The notes beneath the pieces are model-generated. The model saw nothing but the letters and a program-made list of their open reading frames with translations, did not search any database and was not told where the DNA came from. Position numbers and translations under genes: made by a program. Of a stretch of DNA of 64,000 bases, positions 10,501-21,389 are shown piece by piece; position 1 is the stretch's first letter, and every line of letters starts with the position of its first letter. Origin of the DNA: Absidia repens (lineage: Eukaryota > Mucoromycota > Mucoromycetes > Mucorales > Cunninghamellaceae); assembly GCA_002105175.1 (NCBI GenBank), contig MCGE01000007.1:372001-436000 (forward strand), given 5' to 3'.

Positions 10501-10945
10501 GTATTGCATTTTTCAAAATGCCCCTGATTCAAGTTTTAATATCACCATTAAAATTCGAATGAGACGGAGTGTGAAATATAAAACGGTCTTCCTTTTTTTT
10601 TTGACGCACACACAAAAATCCTCATGTGGTGTGCTCAAATCTAAAAAGTCACTACCCATCAAAACCCACACTCCTAATAACAGCAACCTTCCCCTCCCCC
10701 TTGACACCTAGTAAATTTATGATTTCCTAAAGCTCCAGCGGTACGCCAGAGAGCTTCTTTTTTTTTTTTTTTTTATTCAGTAACGAAGTCAAATAATATT
10801 AATGTCATACCACAAATAATAATACTATACTATCACTAAAACTATAAAAATAAAAATAAACCAACTATTTGTAATATACATCTAAAAAAAAAAAAAAAAA
10901 AAAAAAAGAAGGAGGGGTATTGACACCAAAGTATATATATATATA

Positions 10946-13329
10946 TCATGATTCATTGGAGGATGTTTCCTGCCGATCCATAGTAAACAGAGCATTGGCC
11001 ATTTCAAACGCTTCCAGCGACGTTCCCGTCAGGTTGGCGTAGTAAGGCGAAGTATAATCATCATCATCACGAGGTGTGGCTGGCGAGATAGGTTGGTGCA
11101 GTTCACTACTTGTGTCATCATTGTCATCAGCATCAGCATCATCGTCGTCGCTGTTGCTGTCGTCATCCGTAGTGTGGCTGGTACTGTCTTGACTATCTGA
11201 AAGGTCATCCTCATCCTCATCTTCGGAGATGGCGTTGGTTGTAGACGATCGTCGGCTTTTCTGTAGATAGTGTTCAAACAGAGCGTTCCCTTCTTCTGTT
11301 GTTGGATCCACACGGTCATAAAAAAGCATGTACGGGTTGGACGAGAGTACATCATCGAGGTCGCATGTGTCCACTTTGCTATCTGATATACGATACCAAG
11401 TGGCGCATTTATTCCAAATTTCCGCCTGATGAATCTTTTCCCTGGTGCTGCTGTCTGGTGGAGTTCTGGTGCTGCTGGCTAATGGTGGATGTTGTTGTTG
11501 TTGTTTTTGCGTAGAGCATGAGAGGCAATGACAGTGAGATGGAAGGATGCGTCGTTTGTATGCAATATAATGGCCATAGCTATGACTACCATAATGGACC
11601 ACCGCGCTCATCAGACGATAAAGATACATAGAGGATGGACGGACACCATTTTTACTCTTGCTGCTGGAGTCGCTGCCAAACGAAGATAATGGAGACGTGG
11701 CGGATCGAGAAGAATGCAGCGTACCATTGGCGACAAACGGTGTCAAGTCCAAAAATTCACCAAACAGGAGCTGGCAGGTATTTTTGAAAATCATGCCTGA
11801 TGACTGGTGCATTGCTGATCGGGTCATGTGGAGACAAAGCGAAGGAGGTGGTCTAGCAATCATGACTTGTTTTGTTGATTTGGGACTGATGGTGCGTGTG
11901 ATGTAGCTGTCATTCTTATTGTTGTTTCGCTTTGTTGAAGTTTGTTCGTCGTCAGCCCTGTCGTCCTCATCGTCATCATCATCAGAGGAATCGATTTGGT
12001 TGGTGCGTATGCGTTGCTCAAGTTGCATCCGTCTCTTCTCCAGTGCCACCATTTGCGTCACAAGTTGTCGTTTTTTTTCCTTGTTCTTTTGCACATATTT
12101 CGCTTGTCTTTTCAGTGAGCCTACTTGTTCCGCCATCACACGACTCGTCGTCAATAAAGAGCATTGGCGGCATGTTGCATCCCGTAAATATTCTATAGCC
12201 GTGTATTGTTGAAGACAGTTTTCAATCGTTGCTGAGTACTACGAGAAAGGCACAAACATGTGAGTATCCTTATCCTACTGGCGCTGTATGAAAGAGTAAA
12301 CGCCTGGTCTCTTTTTTGTTTAGTAGGAGATAAAATAAAGCACTTACAGCATTTGGTAAAGATAACTGGATGTTGTTGAATGAGAAATGGCGAATGGTAC
12401 CCTAAAAGGAGAGCAATGTAGATTGGTTAGTTTAAGCATCTCTACTATAGTTTATTATTTCACTTACGATATACCCACATTGTGCACATGATAACTGACT
12501 GGCCAAAAGACCAGACAAAGGATCGTGAATCACGGTTTTGCTATTGCCACCAGTTGAAGGTCTTCCAGTGCTCGAGTGCTTGCTGTTTCCGGTTGATTGA
12601 TCCTTTGATTGCTGTTCCATCATTTCTGTATCCACGGCATCCATTAAAACTTGAAAGAATTCTTGAGCATCTTGCTGTCTACGGTTTGTAAGAAACGAAG
12701 AGCGTCGTCGATAACTACATGATGATGAGGTTGAAGTATGGTGGGCTTGTTTGGTGGCCAACGCTCTGACAAGGTCACTAGGTCGTATGCTGGATCGAGA
12801 TTGTTGTGGTTTTGAAAGTCGTCGAATAGTTTTGAAGAGGGAGTTCGATACAGGCGATGTAGGGTTCCGGACGGTATAAAGGTATTGATGTAAACTAGGT
12901 AAAGATGACACCGCCTTGAAATAATAAGTGTAAGTATTTTTCTAATCAATCCAATCACTGCTACAGTATTCTGTATATACGCATATTCTTTACCTGTAAA
13001 ACAGAGTTCAAAAAACATGAATTGCCTGTATTGGATAAGCCAGATACCAATATATGCTGAGATGAGTATGAGTCCAAACAGATTGCAAGGGGCTCTTGAT
13101 GTAATTCTTCTATAGAAGAGTAGGGAATGGAAAATAGGCTGAAAATTCGGGAGAAAGCATGGAATAGTAAAGTGAAGGCAACATCAAACCAGTAGATGAG
13201 CGTATGATAAAAAGGAAGAGTTCGTAATATTGGAAGAATGATAGCACAAAGACCCAGTAAAGCGCCAAGAAACTGAAATAAGCTAGTTATATCAGTTAAC
13301 AGGGACTGTAATCTTTCCAAAGAGATCAT
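10946..13329 (-). CDS. Membrane-anchored ubiquitin carboxyl-terminal hydrolase (USP30/Ubp1-like)
   Basis: A 709-residue USP-family deubiquitinase, four exons: 13329-12994, 12914-12468, 12401-12348, 12238-10946, all phase 0 with GT-AG introns. The start at 13329 (MISLERLQ) is the Met nearest the hydrophobic N-terminal segment (FLGALLGLCAIILPILRTL and FDVAFTLLFHAF), which predicts a membrane anchor. The Cys box is GLSNTGNSCFLNSVLQ (Cys105), then NRRQQDAQEFFQVLMDA, a zinc-binding pair CAQCG...CRQCS, and the His box HYGSHSYGHYIAYKRR around residue 500. A Lys/Arg/Gln coiled coil and a Ser/Asp-rich insert (about 330-390) split the fold, and the tail is very acidic. The anchor plus USP layout matches human USP30 (outer mitochondrial membrane) and yeast Ubp1 (ER/cytosol); the location here is inference. 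Confidence 0.9.
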
Positions 13330-14091
13330 ATAGAAAGAAAACAGGCAGGGTAAAAAAAAAAAAAAAAAAAAACGAGTGAAAAAAGTACAGGGAAGAAAAG
13401 CAACAAAAAAAAAGTGTCGGCAAATCAAAAAAGCGAAAAGCAAACCAACCACACATAAAAAAAAAAAGGCGTTTCAAAGCAAAAAAGAAGAAAAAAGGGG
13501 GGCCGTTTATCAAAAAAAACCTAACATACCAACTTGGACCTTGAACGTCATAGTTACTGCAAATGAAGATCCCAGCTCATTTTTTTGTGTTTCTGTGTCT
13601 CTCTACATGTGACTTACGACTTACGGTATGCGCGGTATCTGCCATTGAATAAAACTATGTTTTTCTTTTTCACAAATGCCTCAAAAACGACCAAAATAAA
13701 AAGGCAACTTCGGTGAATCAAAAAAAGTTCCCTTCCCTATATAACCTTTATTTTTCGATTATTTTTTTCTGTCTTCTCTCCTTCTTCCACTTGCTCTTTT
13801 ATCATAACTGTTTAAATCACACTTCTATACTGTGCTGTAGTAACCAGGGAAGGGAATGTATAAATTGTACTTAACCTCAAATCAAATCATCAGCTGGATC
13901 AATATTTATATTTAACAAAGTCAAAATACACTTTCTCTTTGTGTGCACGTCGTTCTGACCTAGAGCGTGTCCCCCCTTTTTTTACTTTTTATTTTTCCCA
14001 TTCCCTCGCTCCCTTCCCGTCATCATACAAACTCGATCAAGGTCAATATCAAATTCTCTCAATTTAAAGGGCCGCTAAATTTACCGCTTAT
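13330..14091. other. Divergent promoter region
   Basis: This spacer separates the divergently transcribed ubiquitin protease and copper-fist genes. It contains A and T runs (13352-13371 and others), GTTCCCTTCCCTATATAACC with a TATATAA at about 13738-13744, and C-rich patches near 13973 and 14010. No gene is seen. The CTATATAACC lies about 350 bases before the copper-fist start and may serve that gene. Confidence 0.45.
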
Positions 14092-15619
14092 ATGCTAATC
14101 CAAGGGGTGAAGTTTGCGTGCTCCACTTGTATCAAGGTAATTCTTTTTTGTAATGTATTACATATCTAAAAGGTTAATGGTAGACTCTTTTTTATTCTTT
14201 TTTTTTTTTTTTTTTTGATCGCTGAATGGCCTGGTATAGGGTCATCGTGCATCTAATTGTAAACATACTGACCGTCCTTTATTTGAAATCAGAAAAAAGG
14301 GAAGACCTGTCAGTCAATGCTTACTTTGCCGAGATCTCCGGAAAACAAAACAATTACACATTAAATGTATCTGCAATAAAAATAAAAAAGGTAGCCTCAA
14401 TCACACACGTAACAAATAGACACATACACGTACGAAATACTGGGATTCTAAATAAATTTAAATTTTTTTCAAATAATATTTTTTAATCTCAGACAATATT
14501 CCAAAAAAATCCACCGATCCATGCGACTGTCAAGACAAGCAAAAGAACGAGTCACCCAACCCATCGTCCCCATCACAATCCTCTATCAAACGTCTTTCGC
14601 CTATAATTATACCCAGTCAAACCACCAGTACTAGTAGCAGTACCAGTAGCAACAGCAGTAGTGGATCATCACCTCCCTCTTATTGCTGGGCGTTTGTGCC
14701 TGAAGAAAATCATCAATGCCAAATTCATTCTCAGCAAAATATGGGCTATGTGTTTCAAAAATCAAATCAGGAAAGACGACGTCGCTTGAGTAAGTCGTTA
14801 AAAGGCGCCTCATCGCCCTCATCCACTTCCTCCTCCTCTTCTTCTTTATTGTTACCCAACTCCATTCAGCCGACATTGGTGCCATCTCACTCTAGATCTC
14901 GACCAAAAAATTCGCCTACCCAACCTAGTACTACGACAACAGCAACAACAACATCCACATTATTGGACAATTACCTCGCCATCAATACAGCTTCAGTACC
15001 TTTATCTCGATCCATATCTTCTAGCTCACCCACATTGGATCATGACATGATGAAAGAACTTGACGACGATTTATGCAATTTACTCGATAATATGATCTAT
15101 CAACAGCAACACCAGCAACAAGATGAGCTTTCCTCAAAGTTATCTTCCACTTCTCCAATTCCTTCCAAAAGTATTTCCACCCATCCATCATCATCTACAT
15201 CAGCCTCCTCCATCCCTGTGCACTCGATGGGAAGCAGCAGCACTAGTAGTAATAGTAGTAGTGGTAGACATGGTTATCAAGGTGAGATGCCTACGTTTTA
15301 TGGTCAATGTCAAAAACTTGCGCAATGGCATCCTCATAGCCCACCTCCTGGTCAAGTAGGAGAATCTGTCATCATCACCATGACACCTCTTCCAAAATGG
15401 AACAGTCCTTCACAGCAAAGCGATCTCCAAACATCGCAGCAGCAACAACAACAGCAAACAACCATCAGCACGACAAAAATTGTTACTTGTTATTGTGGTC
15501 CTTCTTGTACCTGTCCTGGCTGCTTAGTACATCCTACTAGTTCCATTTTTGCGTCTCAAGGGTTAGATCCTTATGCCGGTTATCCAATTCAACATTCTGT
15601 TAGTTCGGATGAAGATTAG
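14092..15619 (+). CDS. Copper-fist transcription factor (Mac1/Cuf1-like)
   Basis: A 440-residue copper-sensing regulator in three exons: 14092-14136, 14240-14390, 14493-15619. Exon 1 encodes only MLIQGVKFACSTCIK, and exon 2 continues GHRASNCKHTDRPLFEIRKK then GRPVSQCLLCRDLRK. Together they form the copper fist (Cys11, Cys14, Cys23, His25) with the minor-groove R/KGRP motif, and the domain ends HIKCICNK. The rest is Ser/Thr/Gln-rich and low-complexity until a C-terminal cluster, CYCGPSCTCPGCLVHP at about residues 395-410, like the Cys-rich copper-binding motifs of Mac1 and Cuf1 that tune activity to copper. Known members bind copper-response elements in copper and iron uptake or metallothionein genes. 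Activator or repressor class cannot be told here. The N-terminal Met is fixed by the invariant first residues of the fold. Confidence 0.93.
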
Positions 15620-15888
15620 ACAGAAGAATATATGATCTATGTTTTTTGTTTTTGTTTTTTGTTTTTTTTTGTGTATTTATGCTCCGTCCCCTTCCCTCTC
15701 CTTTTCTCCTTATGATACAAGTATGCCCTTTTCTATTTTATGCCTCTTTTTTTTTTTTGCCCTCGATAAAATAAATTTACAGACCCCGACCCACACTTAT
15801 TTTCTTGGCTTCACCTCCTTTTTCTTTTTTTTTTTCCTTTTTTTCTTTTTTTTTTTTTCCATCAATAAAATATTCCTCCATCATTAGT

Positions 15889-16701
15889 ATGGTAAGATAA
15901 AAGGAAAAAGAAAAAAGGATCAATATAGAAAGACAATAGGTTGACTCATGTTTTTTTTTTTCTTTTATGCAACAAGGCTGATCAACTCAGTGAAGAACGC
16001 CTGGCCGAATTCCGTGATGCTTTCAACTTGTTTGACCGCGACAGAAACGGCTATATTGATACAAAAGAGTTAGGTGCCGTCATGAAATCACTCAACCAAA
16101 ATGCTAACGAAGCTGAATTGAAGGATATGATTAATGAAGCCGATGCTGATGGCAATGGTACGATGGACTTTAATGAATTCATCTCTCTGATGGTCAAGTA
16201 AGTAGATGAAGGACGGGATGGAGAGTTTGAAACAAATATGGTATTACGTGTCCAGCTGCTTTACAGTATGGTAATGATTTGTATTGTATCATGTGAGACG
16301 ATGGGATGTGCGTCAGAAGCTAACCTTATTTTTCCTTTTTTTTTTTTTCTTTTTTTTTTGTATTTAGAAAACGTCGCGATACTGATGCTGTGCAAGAACT
16401 ATTAGAAGCATTCCAAGTCTTTGATAAGGATGGCAACAACTATATCTCAGCAGATGAATTACGTCAGGTGATGGTCTCAGTTGGTAAGTGATGAAAAGAG
16501 AGAGAGAGAGGGGAGGGGATTTGTTGCACAAAATATTTCTTACGTATGATATGTTGACATGTCTCTCCCTTTCATCTTATTGTACTACATTTAGGTGAGC
16601 GGTTATCTGAACAAGAATTGAATGAAATGATTCGTGAAGCTGATGTGGATGGGGATGGTCAAATAAACTATGAAGAATTTGTGAAGATGATGAATAAATA
16701 G
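15889..16701 (+). CDS. CMD1: Calmodulin
   Basis: The spliced product is exactly 148 residues, four exons: 15889-15891, 15977-16197, 16368-16483, 16595-16701. Exon 1 is only the ATG, followed at once by GTAAGA; this is the only start that gives [13 protein letters not shown]. Four EF-hands are present: [36 protein letters not shown] and [12 protein letters not shown]. Loop 3 has Asn at the sixth position where calmodulins nearly always have Gly, and the site usually carrying trimethyl-Lys in the third linker is Arg (GERLSEQEL). Known role: Ca2+-dependent activator of calcineurin, CaM kinases and the Ca2+ pump class encoded at 21390-25519. The remaining sequence is diverged from animal calmodulin (for instance [17 protein letters not shown]). 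A CAATAAAAACG signal lies about 100 bases after the stop. Confidence 0.95.
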
Positions 16702-17649
16702 TTTGGTTATATTAGTTATATTTGAAACGTTGCTTTTGTCATATGTAGTTGTTATTATTTAGTCAGTTAGTGTGATCTGTTTGAAATTTGTTGATTGCAA
16801 TAAAAACGTTTAAAAAAAATAGTCTTCTTTTTTTATTATTATTGGGAAATTACGTGTTTTATATTTGCGCAAAAAAAAAGATGGTTGGTTGGTGAGTTGG
16901 ATGGAATGATGATTATGAGTTTACGATTTATGTATGAAATGTTTGTTTGTGAAAAAAAAAAAAAAAAAAAAAAAAAGATAACAAACTAACCTACCATTCA
17001 GGGATGATGTACACTCAATGAACCCTTGTGGGATAGAAAAAAAAAGGGGGGATTGGAAATGAGTGATTTGGAAGTTTCTTTGTTCTTATGAAGGTTCGCC
17101 GCCGATCTAGCCACATTAAAAAAAATCGCTCATGCTTCGATGTCCGATCATACCCCAAACAGAAATTTTTGCATTGCATTACCGTCCCGTCGGTACACAG
17201 TATATTCACTTTTTTTTCTTTTTTTTATCCGGTTGAATCCTACATGCGTTCCCGAGTCAAAAAGATGTATCTACCGAACGAACGGCGCATGTAGAGCAAA
17301 CCTGTCTCAATACAGTATGAGAAATTAGTACATGCAAAGTTATCCACGTTTCCTTGGCATCAAACAAAATGTCCTTGTCAGGTACTTCGACCTTTGCCTG
17401 TCATCTGCTATCCTTAAATGAAACACTTTGATTTTTTTTTAGAGTTGAGGAAATGGAGTCCTGATGAATACAGATATTTTTACTTTTTTTTTTCATTATT
17501 AGCCAAGACTAGTAAGTGTTCCTTTTTTTGTGGTCGAAATTTTTGCGATGATTGGACGTGTTGCATGCACTCATCATTTACTAAAGTTTGTAAAAACTAA
17601 ATGCGAAAGAATGCGATTGAAAAAAACGGTCTTTATATTTGAATATAAC

Positions 17650-17674
17650 ATGTACTTTTGGGTCAAAAGTACAT
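17650..17674. repeat. Perfect inverted repeat, 11-base arms and 3-base loop
   Basis: ATGTACTTTTG (17650-17660) and CAAAAGTACAT (17664-17674) are exact reverse complements around the loop GGT. It could form a hairpin or be a dimeric protein-binding site. No gene within about 950 bases on the left or 2 kb on the right gives it an obvious role. Confidence 0.7.
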
Positions 17675-18309
17675 CTCTGCGCTAAATACAGCTTTGATGG
17701 CGGTATGTCTTCGTCATCCAGAAAAATGACGGTACTCGAAAAAAGACTCAATAATTTACAAGGTGGCCTTTTCATCATGATACATTCAACTTCACACCGA
17801 TATGATAAATTTTTAAACATACAATTTGTTTTGGTTCATTTCATTTTTGCCAGTGCACGAGGTCTATCGGACTGTTTCGACTTCTATGTCGATCAAGTTG
17901 ATTATTTGTGCCTGGATACTGCCAATATGTTCAAACCCCGACAGGTGCAGCACAACTGGACAAGACTTTGAACAGTCCCAATTCGCACTACCGACATTCA
18001 ACACAAAGCGTTCGCATGGATCATGACGCCTCTACCATTGCGCGTTTTGGTGGGTAGTACCTTAGTACCCAGTTAGCTTTTGTTTGGACGTGTGTGTCCT
18101 TTTGTACAATTTCGCACACTGTATTATATTCAGTCTAGCAGTGGCTATAATATTTGAAAGACCTAGGTTGTTGATATAATTAATTGACCAAAAATAATGC
18201 GAATTTCGGTCGCAGCGAGTGAATTAGGAAGTTAACGTTTGACAAGAGACTCATAGAATAGTCGCAATAACGATTTGCGAACTGCATAATAAGTCAGAGG
18301 ATGAAAAAC

Positions 18310-18865
18310 AAAATGCATATTTTATTTGAAGGAATATGATACACTCTAAACTAACGGTATGGGAGATAATCATTGTGTTAAGGAATCTAATGGCGGGAAC
18401 ATGAGTGAGACTATTGGTAGAGTTGAAGAACGGTCAACACTAATCAAATGGAATGATGGTAGTAAGAAGGGGATCTATTGCACGCAAAACATGAGAAAGA
18501 CTAATGGGACATATTTCATTAAAGGTTGCAAAAAGAAACATATTTTATTCAAATATAGATACAAACTATAGGCAATTTAACACCAAACTAAGCTAATCAA
18601 GGCTCCAAAAAACCAACTCATGGGGGGGTGTTCTGATTCCTGGATCCAAAATGAAAGGGTTTCCCCATGCATCTTGTAATCCCTGAGCTGAAACCCCTTC
18701 TAAACTAGTTCTGACACTAATCTAAGTCCAGCATAACCCCATAGGTACCATAATTGGAAGAATTAAGGAAAGAAAGAAAAAGGAAAAGGAAAGAAAGATA
18801 GTGAAAAAAAAAATTGGGTGTAAATAAATATTCACGTGGGCGGGATTTTGAAATGCTTTTTTTTT
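18310..18865 (-). repeat. Dispersed non-coding repeat, copy 3
   Basis: Reverse-orientation copy of the family at 2690-3390. CACGTG is at 18833-18838, next to GGGCGGGATTTTGAAATGC. The core is at 18647-18712 and matches copy 2 almost base for base (both share the AAGGGGTTTCAG arm). The AATTTAACACCAAACTAAGC and TTTTATTCAAATATAGATAC blocks near 18545-18595 correspond to the mid-element tail, and TGCATATTTTATTTGAAGG near 18312-18330 to the distal AATAAA block. It is the shortest long copy, about 550 bases. Confidence 0.85.
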
Positions 18866-19799
18866 GAGGATTTTTGCTCTGCGATTTTTTTTTGTTTTTG
18901 GTGGATACAAAAAAGAAACAATCTTTTTTTTTCTTATATTCTTTTCTACAACTTTAACACCATGCAAAATAATAAGCAAAATATTTCTATGCTTATGAAA
19001 GAAACTGCGACAGTTCAACATTTAGTGGTATGGTGGTTTCCTCTTCTCGTTACAGCGGCATACCACTATTAAACAGTGTCTCTCTTCTTTTTACGGATAT
19101 ATCTGTCCAGCCTCGTCAGCCTGAAAGTTCTTTTATCATGATTCTTCTGCAGTATACATGAAGGTATTTGTCCTATTTTAGTTCTCTCTACGTAATGGTT
19201 ATTCCATTACAGGGCACCCAGCCTCACTACACCCACTCTATACCCCCCGTTATTCTGATAGCCTCATCTTTGAATATGTCTCATAGCATATTGTCATTAT
19301 ATTAGCGCAGGATTAGCTGTCATAGTCCATAGTTGCATCTAAATAAATATGTCGTGTGTTTTGCTATTACTGAAGTACATTTCAAAACCCGTCCAACTCT
19401 ACGCTTCTACCATGTCATTTTTTTATTTTATTTTTTAAGAACGTCAATTCGCTTGATCTCACCCGATTTCATGTCGAGTACTACCCCCCCAAAAAAAAAC
19501 CAATACTAACAATAGCAATATCATAATAATGATAATAATAATCTTCCATTGCCAGTTTCTCCTTTTCCCAAATACTGAGCAGCAACTTCCTTTCTTCCAC
19601 CGAGGGAGTTTCTTCCCGTCCTCGAAAATAATCCTAGTATTGTAACCAGATACGTATGTAAATTAAGAAGTTCAAGATACATCAAACCATACAAATGATT
19701 CATCATCAATTCTTTTATTTTTAAACTTTTGAATAAAACAACGCCGATAAACACATAACGACCTAACTATCTAAATTTTCTAACTAATAATACTACTAT

Positions 19800-20450
19800 C
19801 TAAGTGGACGAGGCCGTATCCTGTTTTAATGATTTCTTCGCTTTGATTTCAGGCATACCCAGTGTCTGTCGCACCGTTGGAACCTTGAATGCCAGGTTTT
19901 GAACCACACTATACCAGCTAGATGTGCACCAGTACAAACAAAGAGCCATGGGAGCATGGGCGGCAATAGGTACAAAGGCTACAGAAAGGCACCGGAGTCC
20001 ATTGGTGATGAGTTTTTGAGAGGTTGTTTTCTCTTGGCCACGCGTAGCCCACGCATTCAGCTATAATAAAATGGAAAACATTTTAGTACAATAAGCATTT
20101 TATTATGAATCACTACTTTCAATGACACCTACTTCAATATTAATAAGGTTGCCAGCACCCACCAAAAAAGGAAAAACCATCGTAGGATCCACGACTGTCA
20201 AATCCGACCACATGCTAAATCCACCTTGAGCAAGACCTTGTACAGGCTCTGTATGGAATTGACCCCACCATGGCAAGGGCAGGGCCGCCAAGTCACGGAT
20301 AGAGAGTGTCATACACATAAACAACGGAAGTTGAATCCAAGGTAAGGATAGGAGTTGCCATCGTGAGCATCCATGTTGAGCATATATTTGATTCACTTTT
20401 CGACGATACTATAACATCAAGAATAACACATATCCCCCCAAAAAAAGAGT

Positions 20451-20482
<32 letters not shown>

Positions 20483-21012
20483 TAAAACAGTTGAATGGCA
20501 ATCAACATACTCCAGCCCGCACCCGTGTTTTTTTTTCCTCCCTTGAGACTTGCCTGTTTGTTGAGTTCCTTCTGGTAGCTTTCAAAGTCAGGCCTTGTTC
20601 GGTTCGAGTCCTTCGCCACACTAACCTTTAGAGTTTCTGCCCAACTCTGGATCATGGGTGCCAGATTAATCATTTTGCCAATGGCTCTTTGTTGATACAC
20701 AGCGACAGGTAGGGTCAGTGATGTCCGTAAAGCTAACGTCCCCAACATAATAGAGGCCCACCAAGGTAAACCAAGATCTTGATGCATAGCTGTCAAAATA
20801 AATTCATTCGCGGATATTAGAGCTGGAAGGGAAGTGTCTAACACAGTATCGGCATTCGGAGGCGTTGATAAATCAAGTGTGCTGGTAACAGATTCATTGG
20901 TCGTGGGTATAGTTGACGTTATAAATCGTTTGGTGTATCCGTTGGCATGATGATTATATTGGCCTGTTATTTTGAAGGAATGGCGTAGTTTTGTTGAAAG
21001 ATGTCGCTGCAT
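19800..21012 (-). CDS. COX18: Mitochondrial inner-membrane insertase COX18 (Oxa1/YidC family)
   Basis: A 331-residue protein in three exons: 21012-20554, 20408-20133, 20060-19800. The first intron needs a GC donor: only CAG|GCAAGT at 20553 joins KELNKQ to YRRKVNQIYAQHGCSRWQ in frame; running on as read would end in 18 residues of Lys/Gly-rich sequence and a stop. The second intron is GT-AG. Motifs: GLPWWASIMLGTLALRTSLTLP (TM), then LPWIQLPLFMCMTLSIRDL, PFLVGAGNLINIELNAWATR, and LCLYWCTSSWYSVVQN. The layout matches Cox18, which exports the C-terminal domain of Cox2 through the inner membrane. The N-terminus (MQRHLSTKLRHSFKITG) is basic and hydroxylated as a mitochondrial presequence should be. 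The intron contains a 28-base TA run at 20452-20479. Confidence 0.93.
20452..20479. repeat. TA dinucleotide microsatellite in COX18 intron 1
   Basis: Pure alternating TA for about 14 units inside the GC-AG intron of COX18, close to the acceptor side. Likely length-polymorphic. Confidence 0.85.
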
Positions 21013-21389
21013 GCCATGTAAAAGAGTAAAGAAGAAGAAGAAAAAAATAAAGAAAGCAGCGCAGGCTTTGATGAAATAAAAAAATCACAAATATATTTAA
21101 ATTCCGTCCATTTCCCTCCCAGCCAAATCTTCCCTTACTATGATCTCGTCCGCCTCCCTTCCCCTGAATTTCCTCACCACCATACCAGACAACTTTTTTT
21201 TTGAGTTTCAAAAAGCTCCAACAGAGCACTAAATTATTTATTTGTAAAGTAGAAAAAAAAAAACAGACAGACAAAAATGACAAACAAATATATATATAAC
21301 AGTTGATATAATACAAATTAGAAAAAAAGAAAAGCACGATAACGAGAATAAAAATAATAATAATAAATACACCACTAACTAGCTAACCA
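21013..21389. other. COX18 promoter and Ca2+-ATPase 3' end
   Basis: A 377-base spacer between two minus-strand genes. It carries the COX18 upstream region (A/T-rich, no clear TATA box) and the Ca2+-ATPase 3' UTR, with TTTATT-type poly-A signals on the minus strand near 21350-21370. No further gene is seen. Confidence 0.5.

Larger units (their letters stand above)
9176..10945. other. Intergenic spacer upstream of the protease
   Basis: The first 200 bases hold the protease promoter. The remainder is A/T-rich with a T run near 9797-9815, an A run near 10329-10352, a decayed repeat fragment at about 10355-10500 and further A/T runs near 10756-10774 and 10883-10906. No gene is supported; the opposed frames at 10499-10711 have no family similarity. 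Confidence 0.5.
16702..19799. other. Long intergenic spacer carrying repeat copy 3
   Basis: A 3.1 kb gene-free spacer between calmodulin (plus) and COX18 (minus, 3' end at 19800). It holds an A run at 16951-16976, a perfect 11-base inverted repeat at 17650-17674, repeat copy 3 in reverse orientation at about 18310-18865, and a trace of the repeat's mid-block (AGTCCATAGTTGCATCTAAATAAATATG) near 19322-19350. The open frames in 17015-18026 and 18722-19072 are A/T-rich and lack coding features. Confidence 0.5.

Noticed and set aside
17015..18026. Several frames of 60-110 codons
   Set aside because: Overlapping on both strands in A/T-rich spacer DNA; no motif or splice structure.
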